A stretch of 27,623 bases of DNA from DASYRX01 sp035253645 (GCA_035253645.1 DATFBW010000071.1:1-27623), one strand, 5' to 3'. Shown: positions 6,567 to 14,988, counted from the stretch's first letter. Notes: generated by a model not told the origin, from the sequence alone. Numbers and translations are program-made.

Positions 6567-9029
6567 ATGCGCTTTGCATCGATCGTTCAATGGGGTCTGA
6601 CCCTGGTCGTCCTTGCCCTTCCGCACGCCGCGACCGGCCAGGTTCAGCATCCTCGCGAACACCTGGGGTACGAAGTCGGCGCCGATCGGAAGCTCGCCGA
6701 CTGGTCACAGATAACGGGGTACTTTGCCAAGCTCGCGGCCGCTTCACGCACGGTGCACGTCGATACCCTTGGTCGTTCGACGGACGGGAAGCCGTTCATT
6801 CTCGCCACGATTTCGTCGCCCGAGAACATCGCGCGGCTCGATGCAATCCGCGCCGGCCAGGCGTTGCTCGCCGATCCGCGACGCCTAACGCGTGACGACG
6901 AACGGCGGCTGTTCTCCCAGCAGCCCGCCGTGATTCTGATCAACTGCAACATCCACGCGACCGAGATCGCCGCGAGCCAGATGGCGATGGAGCTGGCCTG
7001 GCGTCTGGCGACGAACGATACGTTGCAACGCCATCTCCGCGACGTGGTCGTGCTGCTGATTCCGTCCGCCAACCCGGACGGCCAGCAGATGGTCACCGAA
7101 TGGTACCGTCGCACGTTAGGCACGCCGTTCGAAGGTGGTCCCCTGCCCTGGCTCTACCACCCATACGTGGGGCACGACAACAACCGCGACTGGTACATGG
7201 TGACACAGAAGGAGACGCGTCTGGTGACGGACCTCCTGTACCGGAAATGGTGGCCGGAGATCGTTTACGATGTGCATCAGATGGGGAGCGAAGGGATGCG
7301 CATCTTCGTTCCGCCCATGGTGGATCCCATCAACCCCAACCTCGACCCGGTGATCGTGCGCGGGATCTCACTCATCGGCGCGCACATGGCGTTCGCGCTC
7401 GAGCAGGCCGGGAAGAGTGGTGTCGGTGACGGGATTAGCTACGACCTCTGGTGGCATGGCGGCATGCGCGGCACGCCCACGCGGCACAACATGATCGGCC
7501 TGCTCACGGAGGCAGCGAGCGTTCGGGTCGCGACGCCTCTCAAGCAGGAAGCGAGCGCGTTACGCGGGCATTCGCGCGGGCTCCCCAAGTACGAACAGCG
7601 CGTGAACTTCCCGAATCCGTGGCCCGGCGGCTGGTGGCGTCTCCGCGATATCGTGGAGTACGAGCTGATCGCGGCAGAGGCGCTGGTGCAGCTGGCCGCG
7701 AGCAAACGGGGCGATTTTGTGCGCGGGTTCGTGGATCTGGCGCGGCGCCAGATCGCGTTAGGCAAGGAAGGGCAACCCGTCGGCTACGAGATCCCGAAGC
7801 AGCAGCACGATCCCGGCGCGACGCTGGCCCTCATCGACGTGCTGCGCACAGGGGGAATCGAAGTTCATCAGACGGCGCGCTCGTTCATCGTCCGGCTGGA
7901 TCAGCCATATCGCGCGCACGCCAAAGATCTGCTCGAGGTCCAGCGCTTTCCGCGGCTGGAGCGCACGCCAGGTGGCCCCGTCGAGCGTCCCTATGACGTT
8001 GCGGGCTGGACACTACCGCTGCAGATGGGTGTGGAGGTCCGTGCTCTGGACGCATTGCCGGCGGGTCTGACGCCAGTGCAAGACTCCCCGCCTGCGCGGT
8101 GCACGGTGCCTAACGGGGTCGTGGCCCTTTCGTCAGGCAACACGGAAAGCTACCGCGCGGTCTTTCGCGCCATGGCAGCAGGCTCGAGCGTCGACGTCGC
8201 GGCGGACACTCTATTCGTCTTTCGTGGTGATGCAGCGTCGCGCGCGCAGTTCATGTCCAGGGCGTGTCCCACGCGCTCGTCGATCCCGACCACGGACGGT
8301 CGGCGCGTGCTCGCGCCGAACACGCGTCGAATCGGGCTCTATCGCTCGTGGACATCGAGCATGGATGAGGGCTGGACGCGCTGGCTCTTCGAGCAATTCG
8401 CTGTCCCATTCAAGACTGTGCGCGACTCGGCAATCAAAGCGGGGAATCTGCGCGCAGCGTTCGACGTGCTCGTTATCCCCGACATGTCCCGCCAAAGCAT
8501 CGTGCGCGGCATGACGCCGCAGCAGGTACCCGCGGAGTACGCCGGCGGCCTTGGCGAAAAGGGTCTCGCTGAGCTGAAGGCTTTCGTAGCGGCAGGCGGC
8601 CGCGTCATCCTGCTCGATGGCGCGAGTGAAATCGCTGCCGACCTCGGCGTGACGGGCGTGGAGCTGATCGCGGCGGGGGGCCGAGATGGTCCTTACGCGC
8701 CGGGATCTATCTTGCGCGTGCAGGTGGATCCGACGAACCCAATCGCGTTAGGCATGCAGGACACGGCGGCGATCTACTTCACGAATTCCGTGACCTTCAA
8801 ACTCCGCCCTGACGCGCAAGCGGTCTCCGTGCTGTGGTACCCTTCAGCGCAGGAGATCCTGCTCAGTGGTTACTTGTCAGGCGCCGAAGCGTTGTCGCGC
8901 AACACGGCGTTGGTGGATGCGCACGTCGGGACGCGCGGCGGGCGCGTGGTGATGTTCGGTTTCCGGCCGCAGCATCGCGGGCAGCCGTGGGGGACATTCA
9001 AGCTGCTATTTAACGCTCTATTGCTCTAA
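6567..9029 (+). CDS. Secreted M14-family zinc carboxypeptidase
   Basis: An 820-residue exported metallopeptidase. A signal peptide (about 1-24, ending AATGQ) precedes an M14 domain (about 45-330). Zinc ligands are visible as HATE (His130, Glu133) and His237 in YDVHQMG; NNRD (205-208) supplies the substrate-carboxylate Asn/Arg pair, and Glu314 in LLTEAAS fits the catalytic glutamate. The remaining 480 residues form a long C-terminal region that includes a glutamine-amidotransferase-like stretch (FDVLVIPDMSRQS, GLAELKAFVAAGGRVILLDGAS). This architecture is seen in large secreted M14 proteins of soil bacteria. The chosen ATG leaves 14 bases after kbl; a GTG at 6462 inside kbl was rejected because it hides the signal peptide. 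Confidence 0.88.
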   Translation: MRFASIVQWGLTLVVLALPHAATGQVQHPREHLGYEVGADRKLADWSQITGYFAKLAAASRTVHVDTLGRSTDGKPFILATISSPENIARLDAIRAGQALLADPRRLTRDDERRLFSQQPAVILINCNIHATEIAASQMAMELAWRLATNDTLQRHLRDVVVLLIPSANPDGQQMVTEWYRRTLGTPFEGGPLPWLYHPYVGHDNNRDWYMVTQKETRLVTDLLYRKWWPEIVYDVHQMGSEGMRIFVPPMVDPINPNLDPVIVRGISLIGAHMAFALEQAGKSGVGDGISYDLWWHGGMRGTPTRHNMIGLLTEAASVRVATPLKQEASALRGHSRGLPKYEQRVNFPNPWPGGWWRLRDIVEYELIAAEALVQLAASKRGDFVRGFVDLARRQIALGKEGQPVGYEIPKQQHDPGATLALIDVLRTGGIEVHQTARSFIVRLDQPYRAHAKDLLEVQRFPRLERTPGGPVERPYDVAGWTLPLQMGVEVRALDALPAGLTPVQDSPPARCTVPNGVVALSSGNTESYRAVFRAMAAGSSVDVAADTLFVFRGDAASRAQFMSRACPTRSSIPTTDGRRVLAPNTRRIGLYRSWTSSMDEGWTRWLFEQFAVPFKTVRDSAIKAGNLRAAFDVLVIPDMSRQSIVRGMTPQQVPAEYAGGLGEKGLAELKAFVAAGGRVILLDGASEIAADLGVTGVELIAAGGRDGPYAPGSILRVQVDPTNPIALGMQDTAAIYFTNSVTFKLRPDAQAVSVLWYPSAQEILLSGYLSGAEALSRNTALVDAHVGTRGGRVVMFGFRPQHRGQPWGTFKLLFNALLL

Positions 9030-9048
9030 AAAACTGGGAGCCTCGTTT

Positions 9049-9465
9049 CTAAACGTCCGTTACATACTGAAGTGGCGTCGCGATCGACTTGAGTGCTGAG
9101 CGATTCACGAGAACGCGGATGTTGTTGCTCCGCGAATCGACGGGAAGCACGAAGAAATACGTGCCGTTCGGCGTAGCGCGGTTCGTTAGGCCAATCATGC
9201 GCTCGCCGTCGACGAACGTGAGCTCGACGAGCGCCGAGCCGAATTGACGCCGGTCGGCCGCCTTGAGCTCCATGCCTTCATCGTGCTTGGAATCGCCCGA
9301 AAGCGATTTGACGAAGAAGAGGGCTTTGAGCTCACTCAGCTCCACGATGTATACCGCTCCATCCGGAGTCCGAATGTGGCAGGCCGGCTTGGCCGGATCG
9401 ACGTCAAGGCTCGTCCCTTTAATGAGCCGGCCGTCTATGAATCGGGCGACGACTTGGTTGACCAT
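9049..9465 (-). CDS. Small conserved protein (DUF6982-like)
   Basis: A 138-residue protein with no signal peptide or membrane segment. It begins VVARFIDGRLIKGTSLDVDP, followed by LSELKALFFVKSLSGD, and these two short motifs resemble a small bacterial domain that I recall as DUF6982; I could not check this. The second half (VELTFVDGERMIGLTNR..NGTYFFVLPVD) looks like another beta-rich repeat of the same kind. The role is unknown. It converges on the M14 peptidase with a 19-base gap and diverges from the barrel gene at 9726. Confidence 0.7.
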   Translation of the reverse strand: MVNQVVARFIDGRLIKGTSLDVDPAKPACHIRTPDGAVYIVELSELKALFFVKSLSGDSKHDEGMELKAADRRQFGSALVELTFVDGERMIGLTNRATPNGTYFFVLPVDSRSNNIRVLVNRSALKSIATPLQYVTDV

Positions 9466-9725
9466 GCCGCTGTGACGGAGTTCGCATCCAGACGCGGCGA
9501 GGCGCGGGAACGCAACTTCACGGCCAAATCGTCCGATTCATGCAAGGTGCGGCACGTGACGCAATGCAATGCCCGTCGTCCCTCACGTGGCCAATGGTTC
9601 GCGGTTGGCGGCAGTCGTGATGGCCGTCACAATCGGGCGATTGGTCCCATTCAAGGCGCCATCATACGCGGCGTGACGCCCGCGCTCGGCGCTTACCATC
9701 TGCGCGTCATTCTGAGGTTGGGCGT
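9466..9725. promoter_or_regulatory. Divergent intergenic region, 260 bp
   Basis: This gap separates the DUF6982-like gene (-) from the outer-membrane barrel gene (+), so it should carry promoters for both. I see two CACGTG palindromes at 9553-9558 and 9584-9589, 31 bp apart (about three helical turns), which could be a paired operator. GAGG at 9714-9717 is a good ribosome-binding site for the ATG at 9726. No convincing -35/-10 pair was found on either strand, and open frames crossing the gap look like shadows. Confidence 0.35.
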
Positions 9726-10394
9726 ATGCGCATTGTTCGCACCGTCGTAGTCGCAGGGCTCGTGATCGCCGCTGTCCCGGCCGTGGCGCTTGCACAGAGC
9801 GCCAATAGCTTCGACAACGGGTGGTTCTGGGGTGCAAAGGGTGGGATTACGCAGTTCGATGCGATTGATACGCAGTCGGGCGGTATCAAGACCGTCAGCG
9901 CGACGACCGTAGGCGGCGAGTGGCTGATTACGCGCTCGCGCGGTGCCCTCATGCTCTCGGTCGAGCAGTCGTTCTTCGATGAGGTGTCCGCTGTATTCGA
10001 TCCCACGCAGCCCGGTGCGTCGCGCGCGGTCGATATCAGCGACATGCGCCGATATCACATGGGACTCATGGCCTACCCAGTGAGCTGGGGCGGTGCCCGT
10101 CCCTACCTCGGCGTCGGTTACGCGATCAACGTCATCCAGGAAGCTTCGCCTCGCGGCACGTTCACGAGCGAGGGATCGATGGATTCGGTGTTCACGCGCG
10201 TTGACCAGCAGAGCTCCCGTGCATCGTTCGTGATCACGGCGGGGATTCAGGCGCAAGCCGGCCCGATCGCTCTGTTTGCTCAGGCCGCAGCGATGCCGAC
10301 GCGTGACAACTTCCTGATCAACGCATCATCCAACACGTTCTTGTTCGAAGCCGGAATCCGTTTCCGCATTAGTGACGCTATCGAGAAGTGGTAG
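9726..10394 (+). CDS. Small outer-membrane beta-barrel protein
   Basis: A 222-residue exported protein with a typical signal peptide (about 1-24: VVVAGLVIAAVPAVALAQ). The mature part alternates short amphipathic strands with turns (GWFWGAKGGITQF, MGLMAYPVSWGGARPYLGVGYAI, FVITAGIQAQAGPIALFAQAAAMP) and ends in the strand NTFLFEAGIRFRI, resembling an OmpW/OmpA-type eight-stranded barrel. The pore or binding function is unknown. The start is supported by GAGG eight bases upstream, and transcription should end at the hairpin 17 bases after the stop. Confidence 0.75.
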   Translation: MRIVRTVVVAGLVIAAVPAVALAQSANSFDNGWFWGAKGGITQFDAIDTQSGGIKTVSATTVGGEWLITRSRGALMLSVEQSFFDEVSAVFDPTQPGASRAVDISDMRRYHMGLMAYPVSWGGARPYLGVGYAINVIQEASPRGTFTSEGSMDSVFTRVDQQSSRASFVITAGIQAQAGPIALFAQAAAMPTRDNFLINASSNTFLFEAGIRFRISDAIEKW

Positions 10395-10410
10395 CAGGCA
10401 GGTTCCCGGG

Positions 10411-10457
10411 CGCGCGCCGCCAGTGGCCTAACGGCTGCGGCGGCGCGCGGTGTTTTT
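10411..10457 (+). terminator. Rho-independent terminator with GCCTAAC in its loop
   Basis: A perfect 10-bp GC stem (10411-10420 with 10440-10449) is followed by a T-run (TGTTTTT, 10451-10457), 16 bases after the barrel-protein stop. The 19-base loop contains GCCTAACG at 10426-10433, one of the 46 copies of the window-wide word; its flanking GCC and GGC can form a small inner stem. Confidence 0.85.
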
Positions 10458-10534
10458 GGATATCAAAAGATCCAAAACGGCCCGTGCATAAACAGGGAGT
10501 GGTACATCTGCGCGAGTCTGCCGCGCCGCTTTTT

Positions 10535-11182
10535 TTACTCGAACCGAACGGCAGAAGCTGCAATAGCTGACGGCACGCGGGAAACGTATGGATTGTCGGC
10601 CACCGCGAAACGCAGCATCTCATGCGCCGCCTTGGTAATGCCGACGCGCGGCGATACGAGAACGTCGCCATCCGAGACCGGATGGCCTGGAAGGATGCGC
10701 AGCCTGCCCTGCTGCAGCGAAGTGCCGTTTTGTGTCGCGTCGATGCCTAACGCAGCGCAGAGCTTGCCCGGTCCATTCGCCAGATCGTAATCGTGCGGCG
10801 CCTTGGGCCGGCGCTGGCGCATCAGCGGAATGCCGCGCAACGGCTCGAGCGCTCGGATCAGCACCGCGGAACCGAAGCCGGCTTCGCGTGTGACCGCATT
10901 CACGCACCAGTGCACGCCGTAGATGAAATACACATAGGCGCTTCCGGGCGGGCCGAAGAGCGCCTCAGTGCGAGCGGTGCGCCCGGCCGCCGCGTGACAG
11001 GCTGGGTCATGCGGCCCGAGGTACGCCTCGACTTCCACGATGCGTCCGCTCGCAACGCCTTCACTGGTGCGATGCTCCAGCACCGCGCCTAACAGCTCCC
11101 GCGCGACGGTCTCGGTGTCGCGGTCGTAGAAGGAGCGCGGCAGCGGCTGAACGCGCGGCCGCCGCGCGACCGCGTTAGGCAT
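10535..11182 (-). CDS. mpg: 3-methyladenine DNA glycosylase (AAG family)
   Basis: A 215-residue base-excision repair enzyme that removes alkylated purines such as 3-methyladenine. The family core is clear: DRDTETVARELLGAVL (about 20-35), RIVEVEAYLGPHDPACHA (about 47-64, with Glu52 as the likely catalytic residue), YVYFIYGVHWCVN (about 83-95) and VLIRALEP. I chose the ATG at 11180-11182 because it gives MPNAVARRPR just before the conserved domain. This ATG lies upstream of the preceding gene's TAA (11175-11177), so the two overlap by 8 bases and may be translationally coupled. Both start and stop sit on one GCCTAAC copy. The longer frame to 11332 runs inside the upstream gene and was rejected. 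Confidence 0.9.
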   Translation of the reverse strand: MPNAVARRPRVQPLPRSFYDRDTETVARELLGAVLEHRTSEGVASGRIVEVEAYLGPHDPACHAAAGRTARTEALFGPPGSAYVYFIYGVHWCVNAVTREAGFGSAVLIRALEPLRGIPLMRQRRPKAPHDYDLANGPGKLCAALGIDATQNGTSLQQGRLRILPGHPVSDGDVLVSPRVGITKAAHEMLRFAVADNPYVSRVPSAIAASAVRFE

Positions 11183-11903
11183 CCGCCGGTACGCCCGGCT
11201 CCGCGTTCTTGGCGCGTGACCGCCGCGGCCGCTTGGCAACCGCCGCTGGCGCCGCCGCCGCATCGTTAGGTGCCGCGGTCTTGCGACGACTGCGTCCCGC
11301 ACCGCCACGCGTCCCGCGCCGCGTGCGAGCAACGCGCTTGGTTGCCGGTGCTCCTTCGGTCGTCACCTCGGCCGGAACGCCGCTGGCGGCGGCAGCGGCG
11401 GCGGCGGCGGCAGCGGCAGCGGTGGCAGCAGGCCCTATATCGACGACACCGATGCTCAGCAGATCAGGCGGCGGCGGCTGTCCGGGCCGTCCGCTCCGCG
11501 CATCGCGCCGGCCGAAGCCTCCGCGAACGAGCGCTGGAGGCGCGGTCGGAGCAGGCGCAGCTTGCACGGGAGCCGCCGATGGTGCTGGTGCCTGCGGAGA
11601 TGCGTGCGCCGCCGCAGCGACATTCAAACGATCGGAGACAGTGGGTGTTGCTCCACGACTCTGCACGTCGTAATCGCGCCCGCGGCGCTTGAGCGAGATC
11701 AGTTCGGCGTCCTGCGCATCCTTTAGAATCCGCGCGAAGAAGCGCTCATTGAGACTCTCGCTGTCGCGCCCGAGCAGCTCGAATGCCTTGCGACGCAGAT
11801 CGCGCGAGGAGATGGCCGCTTCTCCATTCCCCAGCCCATTGATCGCGCGCTGGACCAGGTCGAACGCCTCGTCTTTCGTTAGGCGGTCGCCCGTTCGTCC
11901 GAT
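11175..11903 (-). pseudogene. C-terminal LOTUS-like domain and Ala/Arg-rich tail of the NYN protein, displaced frame
   Basis: This frame continues the NYN protein but is shifted by -1 relative to it, and is open from about 12116 down to the TAA at 11175. Read here, it gives a second winged-helix, LOTUS-like domain starting DRLTKDEAFDLVQRAING and ending near LISLKRRGRDYDV. A low-complexity tail follows: Pro/Ala-rich, a run of about 12 alanines (around 11394-11430), then a basic Arg/Lys/Ala segment ending KRPRRSRAKNAEPG, like a histone-H1-style nucleic-acid-binding tail. No ATG or GTG precedes the domain in this frame; the first is a GTG at 11666, after the domain. That points to a frameshift or a base error rather than a separate gene. 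The left boundary is approximate. Confidence 0.65.
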
Positions 11904-12808
11904 CTTGCCGAGAGGAACCGCCCGTGCCGGCTCGGAAACCGCGGGTTGCTCCCGCTGGGTCGCTCGGGTGCGCTGTCCCCATTCATAGCGCGGCCGCCGC
12001 GCCCGCGACGACCACGCCGGTCGCGCTCCGTAGCATCCGCGGGCAGTGGGAAGGCTTCCTTCACACCCCCCACTTCGAGTTGGCCGTTCTCCAGCTTCGT
12101 GACCCTGAGTAATCCTTTACCAACCGCTTCCTGGACGAACCGCGAGAACTTCGAGAATCCGACGTTCTTCTCCTCGAAGGCGGGGTCGATCTCCTGCATG
12201 ACCTGCTTCAGGCGGTCGGAGCGCATTACGTCCCCATTCTTCGTCATGCGCGAAATCGCTTCGGTGACGAGCTCCCACGGGTCCCACTTTACAACTTCCT
12301 CTTCCCCGGTCTTCACCAATCCAGCCAACGCGTTGTAGCTGTAGTACTCGTCGCAGTTCTGCACGAGAAGATCGCTCGACGATTCCCGTATGCCGACGCC
12401 GATGACGTATTTCCCGTATTCCTTGAGTTTGATGACGAGACTCGAGAAATCGGAGTCGCCGGAGAGCAGGATGAATGTCCCGATCTCGGCGCGCGTGAAG
12501 ACCAACTCGATGGCGTCGACTGCGAGACGGATATCCGTCGCGTTCTTCTTGGCGGAGCCGTAGGCAGGCGCCCAAATCAGGTCGATCGACGCTTCAGTAA
12601 GCGGGACGATGTATCCCGGGTACCTGCGCCAGTCCGCGTAGGCGCGCTGTACCGCCACCTTGCCGCGGATGATGTCTGATGAGAGGAGGTTCCGGAGCTC
12701 CGAATGGAGGTCCTTCTGGATCCCCATCGTGACGTTGTCGAAGTCGATGAGGAGCGCCGCGTTAGGCGCGTGATGGGTGAGGCTGCTCGTTGTTTCGCCG
12801 TGCGCCAT
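11879..12808 (-). CDS. NYN (PIN-like) domain protein with LOTUS/OST-HTH domain
   Basis: A 309-residue frame. The NYN/DUF88 domain (about 15-160) keeps the acidic, PIN-like nuclease residues: LIDFDN (Asp22, Asp24), NATDIRL (Asp92) and SGDSDF (Asp118, Asp120). A LOTUS/OST-HTH winged helix follows (about 176-247: WDPWELVTEAISRM..FSKFSRFVQEAVGKGLLRV). The family is linked to RNA binding and cleavage; the target is unknown. The frame then turns into an Arg/Gly-rich linker and stops at a TAA that lies inside a GCCTAAC copy, while a second LOTUS-like domain continues in the -1 frame. I take the real protein to be about 540 residues, ending at 11175. The start at 12808 (MAHGETT) is preferred over 12892 because the extra 28 residues look non-conserved. 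Confidence 0.82.
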   Translation of the reverse strand: MAHGETTSSLTHHAPNAALLIDFDNVTMGIQKDLHSELRNLLSSDIIRGKVAVQRAYADWRRYPGYIVPLTEASIDLIWAPAYGSAKKNATDIRLAVDAIELVFTRAEIGTFILLSGDSDFSSLVIKLKEYGKYVIGVGIRESSSDLLVQNCDEYYSYNALAGLVKTGEEEVVKWDPWELVTEAISRMTKNGDVMRSDRLKQVMQEIDPAFEEKNVGFSKFSRFVQEAVGKGLLRVTKLENGQLEVGGVKEAFPLPADATERDRRGRRGRGGRAMNGDSAPERPSGSNPRFPSRHGRFLSARSDERATA

Positions 12809-13239
12809 CGCCTGTGGCCCGCGATGAACCGGAGCCACTGAATGTGCGGCCGAGCGCCGGTCGGCACTCTGCCGCGATGACCGTGCGTGCATGAAAATCC
12901 CGGATTGTCGTTTGCTGCGCCGCGGACCACTCCCCGGGGAGACACGATGATCCCAACCCGGAGCGTCCGCGACGCGACGACCGCATCTGCGCCCATTTGC
13001 GCGGTGCGAGTCGCCCGTACTCGTCGTTCGAACCGCCCCGAGTGGTGCTCACGCGTGCCCTCATCACATGCACGTAGGCGTGTTGATGAAGCGTACCCGT
13101 GGGCCGCCGAGCTCGAATGCGCTCTAACGACACTCTAAACCTAGTCTACCTCTGGCCTTACGAGAAGCAGGCCGAAGGAGCGAGGATTCGGGAGCAAGGA
13201 GCGACGGAATCTTCGGTTCTGCTCCCTGCTCAACGCGCC
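12809..13239. other. Intergenic stretch, 431 bp
   Basis: This lies between yjbQ and the NYN gene, both on the minus strand, so it should hold the NYN promoter. Open frames are present on both strands, but none shows a recognisable domain or a good ribosome-binding site, and I regard them as chance GC-rich frames. The part nearest yjbQ (13160-13235) contains a polypurine/polypyrimidine hairpin, listed separately. Nothing else stands out. Confidence 0.5.
13192..13231 (-). terminator. Hairpin built from GGAGC-type polypurine repeats, after yjbQ
   Basis: GAGCAAGGAGC (13192-13202) pairs with GCTCCCTGCTC (13221-13231) over 11 positions with one mismatch, leaving an 18-base loop. It begins 8 bases after the yjbQ stop on the minus strand, where it could act as a terminator or mRNA-stabilising hairpin, though there is no T-run. 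The same 12-mer GGAGCAAGGAGC occurs at 23600-23611. Confidence 0.45.
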
Positions 13240-13662
13240 TCATTCCCCCATGGCCTTAATGATGACTCTCTTGGGGCGTCTCCCGTCCCACTCCCCGTAA
13301 AACACTCGCTGCCAGGGCCCAAAATCGAGCTTTCCTTTGGTCACGGGCACGATGACCTCGTGACCAATAGTCAGCGACCGGAGGTGGGCGGCCGCGTTAT
13401 CCTCCCCCGTCCCGCTATTGTGCCGGTACTGGTCGGGTTCCCAGGGGGCAATCGTCCCTTCGAGCCAGTCGAGGATGTCCTGCCAGAGCCCGGGCTCGTG
13501 ATCGTTCACAAACACGCTGGCCGAGATGTGCATCGCCGAAACCAGGACCATCCCTTCATTGATCCCGGCGCCCGCACGGCATTTCTCGACCTCATCAGTG
13601 ATGTCGATGATTTCCTGCCGTTTCTTCGTATTGAACGTGAGATAAGTCGTGTGGGTGCGCAC
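13240..13662 (-). CDS. yjbQ: YjbQ family protein (UPF0047)
   Basis: A 140-residue protein matching the YjbQ/UPF0047 family in length and motifs: EGMVLVSAMHISASVFVND (about 38-56), the NSGTGEDNAAAHL segment (about 82-94), VPVTKGKLDFGPWQRVFYGEWDG (about 105-127) and the C-terminal RRPKRVIIKAMG. Members form trimers, bind metal through conserved histidines, and have weak thiamine-phosphate synthase activity; the physiological role is unsettled. It diverges from the histidine kinase across 90 bases. Confidence 0.92.
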   Translation of the reverse strand: MRTHTTYLTFNTKKRQEIIDITDEVEKCRAGAGINEGMVLVSAMHISASVFVNDHEPGLWQDILDWLEGTIAPWEPDQYRHNSGTGEDNAAAHLRSLTIGHEVIVPVTKGKLDFGPWQRVFYGEWDGRRPKRVIIKAMGE

Positions 13663-13752
13663 TCTAACACCTAGGGTTTGGGGGTTGGCGGTTAGCCTTA
13701 CGCTGCGGAGTGGCGCGCATACCTTCGAAACCGTGCCCAGAGGCCGACGTAC

Positions 13753-14985
13753 GTGACCCGTCTCGCATTTCGCTCGCGGCTCTTTGTCATCCTGCTGCTG
13801 TTCGCGGTCGTCCCCGCGCTGGTTCTGACGGTGGCGTGGGGCGTATTCGCGAACAAGACGCTTCCGTTGGTCGGCGGCGGTGCTGCTTGGGATCGGCTGG
13901 CGCAGTCCGGGAAAGAGCTCGTCACGTCACTCCAAACAGCGCGCCTCTCGCCTGGTCAGCAAGCGCGGGTTGGCGCACACACGCGGGAGCTCGAGGAGTC
14001 GATCACGCAGGCGCGGCGGCTTCGCTTCTTGTCGGAGCGGGCCCAACCTGCTGTCTTGTTAGGCGGAGTGTTGGCTTTGGCGCTACTGGGTTTCGCAGCC
14101 TTACGCGTAGCAGGACACCTCAGCAGACAGCTGAGTCGTCCGCTCGATGAATTGGTCGGATGGACCGACAAGATCGCGCGCGGCCAACAGCTCACCGCCA
14201 CGTCATCCGCGCGCGGTGCTCCCGAATTCGACGCGCTACGGCGTCACATGCGCGCGATGGATGGCGAGTTACGTGATGCCCGCGCGCGCGAGCTCGAGGC
14301 CGAGCGGCTGCGCGCATTCCGGGAGAGCGCGCGTCGCGTCGCGCACGAGCTCAAAAACCCGCTCACGCCAATCCGCTTCGCCCTGGCACGCATTCAGCGG
14401 GAGGCACCTAACGAGCTGCAAGAGTCCATCGACGTCGTGCGCGTGGAAACTGAGCGGCTCGAGACGCTGGCCCGGAGCTTCGCACAGTTTGGTCGCCTGC
14501 CCGAAGGACCGGCTGCCGAGATCGACGTGGAAGAGATGGTGCGTTATACCACGCGCGCGACCGTTCCGCCGGACATAGGGTTGGATATGGATATCGCAGC
14601 CGACCTGCCGCGCCTAACGGGACACTACGACGCGCTGCAACGTGCCTTCACGAACGTCCTGCTCAACGCCGTCGAGGCTTGCTCGGCGAAGACAGACGCA
14701 CGCATCGGCGTGCGCGTCGACCGCGTCCGCGATAATGGACATGAGAGCGTCGCGATCATGGTGCGTGATACCGGGCCGGGGATCCCGGCCGACCGTTTAG
14801 GGGCCATTTGGGATCCCTACGTGACGAACAAACCCGGCGGCACCGGACTCGGCCTGGCCATCGCGCGGCAGGCGGTAGAGGCGCACGGTGGCAGTGTATC
14901 TGCATCCTCCGCTTCTGGCGTCGGCACGGAGGTGCGCTTTAGCATCCCGGTGGGGTCAAAAACACCAGCGGCAGAGGGAGGCTAG
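13753..14985 (+). CDS. Sensor histidine kinase, NtrY-like
   Basis: A 410-residue inner-membrane kinase. Two transmembrane helices (about 11-32 and 99-119) enclose a short extracytoplasmic segment of about 65 residues. A HAMP linker (about 120-172) leads to the phospho-acceptor His198 in AHELKNPLTPIR, an H-box style shared with NtrY and NtrB. The ATP-binding domain has NVLLNAVEA (Asn305), DTGPGIP (339-345) and GGTGLGLAI (362-370). It starts with GTG at 13753. Its likely partner is the sigma-54 response regulator at 16436, separated from it by four small paralogues. The signal is unknown; the small sensor loop argues for a membrane or protein cue. Confidence 0.9.
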   Translation: MTRLAFRSRLFVILLLFAVVPALVLTVAWGVFANKTLPLVGGGAAWDRLAQSGKELVTSLQTARLSPGQQARVGAHTRELEESITQARRLRFLSERAQPAVLLGGVLALALLGFAALRVAGHLSRQLSRPLDELVGWTDKIARGQQLTATSSARGAPEFDALRRHMRAMDGELRDARARELEAERLRAFRESARRVAHELKNPLTPIRFALARIQREAPNELQESIDVVRVETERLETLARSFAQFGRLPEGPAAEIDVEEMVRYTTRATVPPDIGLDMDIAADLPRLTGHYDALQRAFTNVLLNAVEACSAKTDARIGVRVDRVRDNGHESVAIMVRDTGPGIPADRLGAIWDPYVTNKPGGTGLGLAIARQAVEAHGGSVSASSASGVGTEVRFSIPVGSKTPAAEGG

Positions 14986-14988
14986 ATC

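Noticed and set aside
9244..9750. 168-residue plus-strand frame across the DUF6982-like gene and the gap
   Set aside because: It runs antisense to a conserved gene, has no motif, and covers the promoter region of the barrel gene.
11879..12116. Programmed -1 frameshift in the NYN gene
   Set aside because: No X-XXY-YYZ slippery heptamer was seen in the correct phase; an indel is simpler.
13099..13674. 191-residue plus-strand frame opposite yjbQ
   Set aside because: It is the complement of a clearly conserved gene and has no recognisable domain.
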